A stretch of DNA of 64,000 nucleotides from DATMER01 sp034667225 (GTDB lineage Bacteria > Acidobacteriota > Thermoanaerobaculia > Multivoradales > UBA5704). Made by a program: the position numbers and the translations under genes. The notes under the pieces were generated by a model. That model was not told where the DNA came from, did not search any database, and saw only the letters and a program-made list of their open reading frames with translations. The stretch covers positions 323,271 to 387,270 of the forward strand of contig JAXDKG010000034.1 in NCBI GenBank assembly GCA_034667225.1, written 5' to 3'. Of the stretch, positions 61,335-64,000 are shown in pieces (the first letter of the stretch is position 1; each line of letters opens with the position of its first letter).

Positions 61335-62603
61335 TCAGGGGAATGGGATGGTGGAAAACGGCCTGTTTGCGTTATCACTTTGTATGGCGTCGTGGCCTAC
61401 GCTAAACCGACCTTCGGCCTCGATCACTACAGTAACCCACGCTTGGGCATCGTCGTCACCGTAGATGGGAATTACCTCCACTTGCTGCAGGTTGAGTAAG
61501 ATCCAGCCGAAGTCATACGGGGACATCAGTTCGGCTTCAATGTCGATACGGTTCGCCTCATTCGGGATCAGAATTTCCTGCTCACAGGTCGGGTCGCCGA
61601 TGTGGCAGGCCTCCACTACCACCGGGTGCTCTTCTTCATCGAAGATCAGGATCTGCGCCGCTTCGAGCGGATACCAGGTGGGCTGGCCAGGGTTGTTACA
61701 ATTGTAGGCGGAGTCGCTCTCGTCGGCCTCCCGCCAGACCAGGAAGTCCGTATGGCCGGAGAAGGGGCCGCCGTTCAGGAAGCGGGCTATTAACGTGGTC
61801 GGCAGGGGCTCGCGGGAGTCCTTATCCGCAGAAGCGGCTTTGTAACGGCCGTAAAAGGTGTGGGGCAAGAAGCAGGTCGGGCAGGACTCGATATGAACCA
61901 GCGTCTCGCTCTGGGCGTGGTTGCCGGTCACTGGGTCGGGGTAGACGTAGAAGTAGTCGCCCCAGAGCACGTTCTGGTGGGTCACGAACGGAGCATAGAA
62001 CGCCCAGTCGGAGGGGAAGAACGGGTTGCAGGCGTCCACGGTGTCGACCGTGACGTAGCCGCGCAGGATGTTGGTGTCGGGCTGCTTCGAACCGGCGCAG
62101 TTGTGGGTCGCCGGGGACTCATTGCCCTGTAACCAGGCCTGCAGGTGGTTGCGGAACAAAACGCTCACCGCGCTCGGGGGATACGGCAGCTTGTTGGTGC
62201 AGGAAGGAAAGTCGATGTCCTCAGACAACAGGCCCTTCGGGCTGAAGGTATCGAAACTATCCTGACCAAAGGAGGCCGTGCGGGGCAAGTTGCCGTTGAC
62301 GAAGAGGTCCTGCAGGTTGATGGTCTGGACGTCATAGCCGGTCAAATACACGTCGAAGTTGAGGGCCGGGACCGACTGGTCGGTCCATACCGTGACGTGC
62401 GCCAGCACGGCGGTCGCTGCGGCGTTGTTGATCGAGAACAGGGTGGTCACGCCGTTCTTGTTCGCAATGTCCACCTCGAAGTACGGGAGCAGCAGGGTCG
62501 CAGCCGGCACGTCGTCAATCGTGCCAATCAGCGCGAACACCTGGCTCCCAACACCTAACAGGCCCGCAAGTACAAGGCCCAGGCAAAGCTTTCTGATCCT
62601 CAT
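61335..62603 (-). CDS. Exported protein of unknown function (tandem paralog A)
   Basis: A 422-residue secreted protein with a signal peptide (LCLGLVLAGLLGVGSQVFA). The mature protein is beta-rich, with repeated aromatic patches (LLPYFEVDIANKNG, TVWTDQSVPALNFDVYLTGY, FYGRY) and several cysteines in pairs (FPSC, NCAGSKQPDTN, ESCPTCFLP, CEQEILIPNEANRID). The family is unfamiliar to me; it reminds me of surface-exposed or binding proteins. It is paralogous to the next gene, and preceded by a good GGGAGGT site before the ATG at 62603. Confidence 0.8.
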   Translation of the reverse strand: MRIRKLCLGLVLAGLLGVGSQVFALIGTIDDVPAATLLLPYFEVDIANKNGVTTLFSINNAAATAVLAHVTVWTDQSVPALNFDVYLTGYDVQTINLQDLFVNGNLPRTASFGQDSFDTFSPKGLLSEDIDFPSCTNKLPYPPSAVSVLFRNHLQAWLQGNESPATHNCAGSKQPDTNILRGYVTVDTVDACNPFFPSDWAFYAPFVTHQNVLWGDYFYVYPDPVTGNHAQSETLVHIESCPTCFLPHTFYGRYKAASADKDSREPLPTTLIARFLNGGPFSGHTDFLVWREADESDSAYNCNNPGQPTWYPLEAAQILIFDEEEHPVVVEACHIGDPTCEQEILIPNEANRIDIEAELMSPYDFGWILLNLQQVEVIPIYGDDDAQAWVTVVIEAEGRFSVGHDAIQSDNANRPFSTIPFP

Positions 62604-62722
62604 GGAAAGTTACCTCCCGAGCTGGAAGATCCAACTTCTACGACGCGAGCAGACGGGTGCCACGCTCCGAGGATTGGCATCACCTCCCTTTTTCAAGCTT
62701 TAAGGAAGAATAGGCCGCACAT

Positions 62723-62749
62723 CTTTCTTTAGCAATGCTATTAAGAAAG
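62723..62749. other. AT-rich hairpin upstream of the exported protein gene
   Basis: CTTTCTTTAGCA and TGCTATTAAGAAAG form a stem of about twelve base pairs with a two-base bulge, in a locally AT-rich stretch in the gap between the two paralogous genes (62604-62886). It may be a leader or promoter element of the 62603 gene; function unknown. Confidence 0.45.
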
Positions 62750-62852
62750 AGAACTATGCGGAGAGCTGCACGTCGAGATCCCAGGCGTGGTCGGCCCGGA
62801 TCAGACCAGCGGTATAGGTGGGGCTGTTTACCGTGAACGCGAGCGGGACGAA

Positions 62853-62880
62853 GCGGGCGCCGTCCGAAGACGGCGCCCGC
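62853..62880 (-). terminator. Twelve-bp hairpin with CGAA tetraloop
   Basis: GCGGGCGCCGTC at 62853-62864 pairs perfectly with GACGGCGCCCGC at 62869-62880 around a CGAA loop, seven bases past the stop of the partial gene. No T-run follows on the minus strand. Confidence 0.7.
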
Positions 62881-62886
62881 CGGGGA

Positions 62887-64000
62887 TCAGTCGGGCGCCT
62901 GCTGACCCTGAACCGGGATGATGATGGTGTTCGGGGCGTTGGCGTTGTCGAGCTGGATGGCGTCGAAGCCGACGGCATACCGGCCCGAAGCGTCCATCAC
63001 GGCCGTCACCCAGGTCTGAGCCGCGGTGTCACCGTAGATCGGCGTCACGGCGGTGTGCTGAAGGTTCAGCCAGGCCCAGCCGAAGTCGAAGGGCGCCAGA
63101 AGGCCGGTCTCGACATCGACACGGTTGGCCTCGTTCGGAATCGTGACTTCCTGCTCGCAGGTCGGGTCGCCCGAGGGGCAGGTCTCGTTCGTGACCGGCT
63201 GTTCCTGCTCGTCGAAGATCACGATCTGAGTGGCCTCGAGCGGGTACCAGCTGGCCGGACCCTGCGCGGAGCAGGCGTAGGCGGAGTCGGTCTGGTTGGC
63301 TTCGCGCCAGACGAGGAAGTCCGTGCCGCCACTGAACGGACCGCCGTTGATGAAGCGGGCAGCCATCGTCGTCGGCAGGGGCTCGCGGGCGTCATCGGCC
63401 GTAGCGCCGTTGTAACGGCCATAGAAGGTGTGGTCGCCCGGCACGAAGCAGGTCGGGCAGGACTCGATGTGAACCAGCGTCTCGCCTTCGGCGAAGTTGC
63501 CGGTGACCGGGTCGGGGTTGACGTAGAAGTAGTCGCCCCACAGCACGTTCTGGTCCGTCACGAACGGTGCGTAGAACGCCCAATCCGAGGGGAAGAACAG
63601 GTTGCAGGCGTTCACGGTGTCGACCGTGATGTAGCCGCGCAGGATGTTGGTGTCGGGCTGCTTCGAGCCAGCGCAGTTGCCGGTCGCCGGGGACTGAAGG
63701 CCCTGGAACCAGGCCTGCAGATGGGCGCGGAACGAGGCGCTCACCCCGGGCCGCGCATACGGCAGCACGGTGCAGGAAGCGAAGTTGATGTCCTGGGACA
63801 CCGGGCCCTGCGGGCTGATGGTGTCCTTCGGATCCTGGCCGTCGGAAGCCGTGACCGGCAGGTTGCCGGAGAAGAAGATGTCGCGCAGGTTGATGGTCTG
63901 GACGTCATAGCCGGTCAGGTACACGTCGAAGTCGAGGGCCGGAACCGACTGGTCGGTCCAGACCGTGACGTGCGCCAGGACGGCGGTCGCCGAGGCGTTG
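62887..64000 (-). CDS. Exported protein of unknown function (tandem paralog B, 5' truncated by window edge)
   Basis: About 371 residues are visible; the reading frame stays open to the right edge (NASATAVLAHVTVWTDQS aligns to the paralog), so the start and signal peptide lie outside. It is strongly similar to paralog A along its whole length, sharing AGSKQPDTNILRGY, FPSDWAFYAPFVT, LWGDYFYV.PDPVTGN, PTCF, PNEANR.D and DFGW. Cysteine positions are kept. It has the same role as its neighbour, whatever that is, and probably arose by tandem duplication. Confidence 0.82.
   Translation of the reverse strand, partial: NASATAVLAHVTVWTDQSVPALDFDVYLTGYDVQTINLRDIFFSGNLPVTASDGQDPKDTISPQGPVSQDINFASCTVLPYARPGVSASFRAHLQAWFQGLQSPATGNCAGSKQPDTNILRGYITVDTVNACNLFFPSDWAFYAPFVTDQNVLWGDYFYVNPDPVTGNFAEGETLVHIESCPTCFVPGDHTFYGRYNGATADDAREPLPTTMAARFINGGPFSGGTDFLVWREANQTDSAYACSAQGPASWYPLEATQIVIFDEQEQPVTNETCPSGDPTCEQEVTIPNEANRVDVETGLLAPFDFGWAWLNLQHTAVTPIYGDTAAQTWVTAVMDASGRYAVGFDAIQLDNANAPNTIIIPVQGQQAPD

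Noticed and set aside
61182..61499. Cys-rich frame divergent from the radical SAM gene as a precursor peptide
   Set aside because: It would start at TTG without a ribosome site, its Cys-rich part is the terminator hairpin, and its second half is antisense to the exported protein gene.

Overview
The window is high-GC bacterial chromosome, densely packed, with many ATGA/GTGA/TGATG gene overlaps. No rRNA or tRNA genes, phage or insertion sequences were recognised. Gene content (DUF3857/transglutaminase pair, SixA-CHAD pair, PEGA protein, large hybrid sensor kinases, a long glycan locus, tandem exported proteins of an unrecognised family) fits an environmental Gram-negative-type bacterium. Acidobacteriota is my best guess and Myxococcota an alternative; this is inference from gene content only.

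Layout. 1-0.9 kb: end of an unknown gene coupled to a TauE/SafE exporter. 1.1-7.5 kb (minus): gcvT-gcvH-gcvP followed, in what looks like the same transcription unit, by a small membrane protein, larE and larB. 7.6-12.8 kb: Spy-like protein, SixA, CHAD protein and a glycosyltransferase that probably starts at ATT, then an SDR, an unknown protein and OsmC. 12.8-13.5 kb: an AbrB-type antitoxin with a frameshifted PIN toxin. 13.6-18.2 kb: ileS and phosphomannomutase. 18.3-23.3 kb: antitoxin-like remnant, YugP-type protease, SDR, and an MFS-chrB-chrA chromate operon. 23.7-28.7 kb (minus): a CheR-PAS / hybrid kinase / CheB / XRE signalling operon. 28.9-36.4 kb: glucan phosphorylase, a second hybrid kinase, PhhB, and a class A penicillin-binding protein. 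36.7-41 kb (minus): BrnT/BrnA-like toxin-antitoxin behind two DUF3857 proteins, one with catalytic residues replaced. 41.3-44.4 kb: DUF2892 protein, PEGA protein, GT2 and GlsB. 44.4-61.2 kb: a glycan/surface locus (five GT2-type proteins or domains counting the PIG-L fusion, two GT4s, two methyltransferases, a Thr-type sulfatase-fold protein, a YfhO-like membrane protein, a 2OG oxygenase and a radical SAM/SPASM enzyme). 61.3-64 kb: two tandem paralogous exported proteins, the second cut by the window edge.

The most unusual feature is non-coding. Three convergent (tail-to-tail) gaps each hold a short-period tandem array of 20 or 21 bp units, about two helical turns. The three arrays have unrelated unit sequences: 916-1104, 23366-23645 and 57006-57370. 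Most other sizeable convergent gaps hold palindromic elements instead (18263-18350, 36453-36697, 41709-41807). A second family, built around a CCTGGGGTTTCAACCCCAGG palindrome, recurs at three places, once as a perfect 32-bp inverted repeat.
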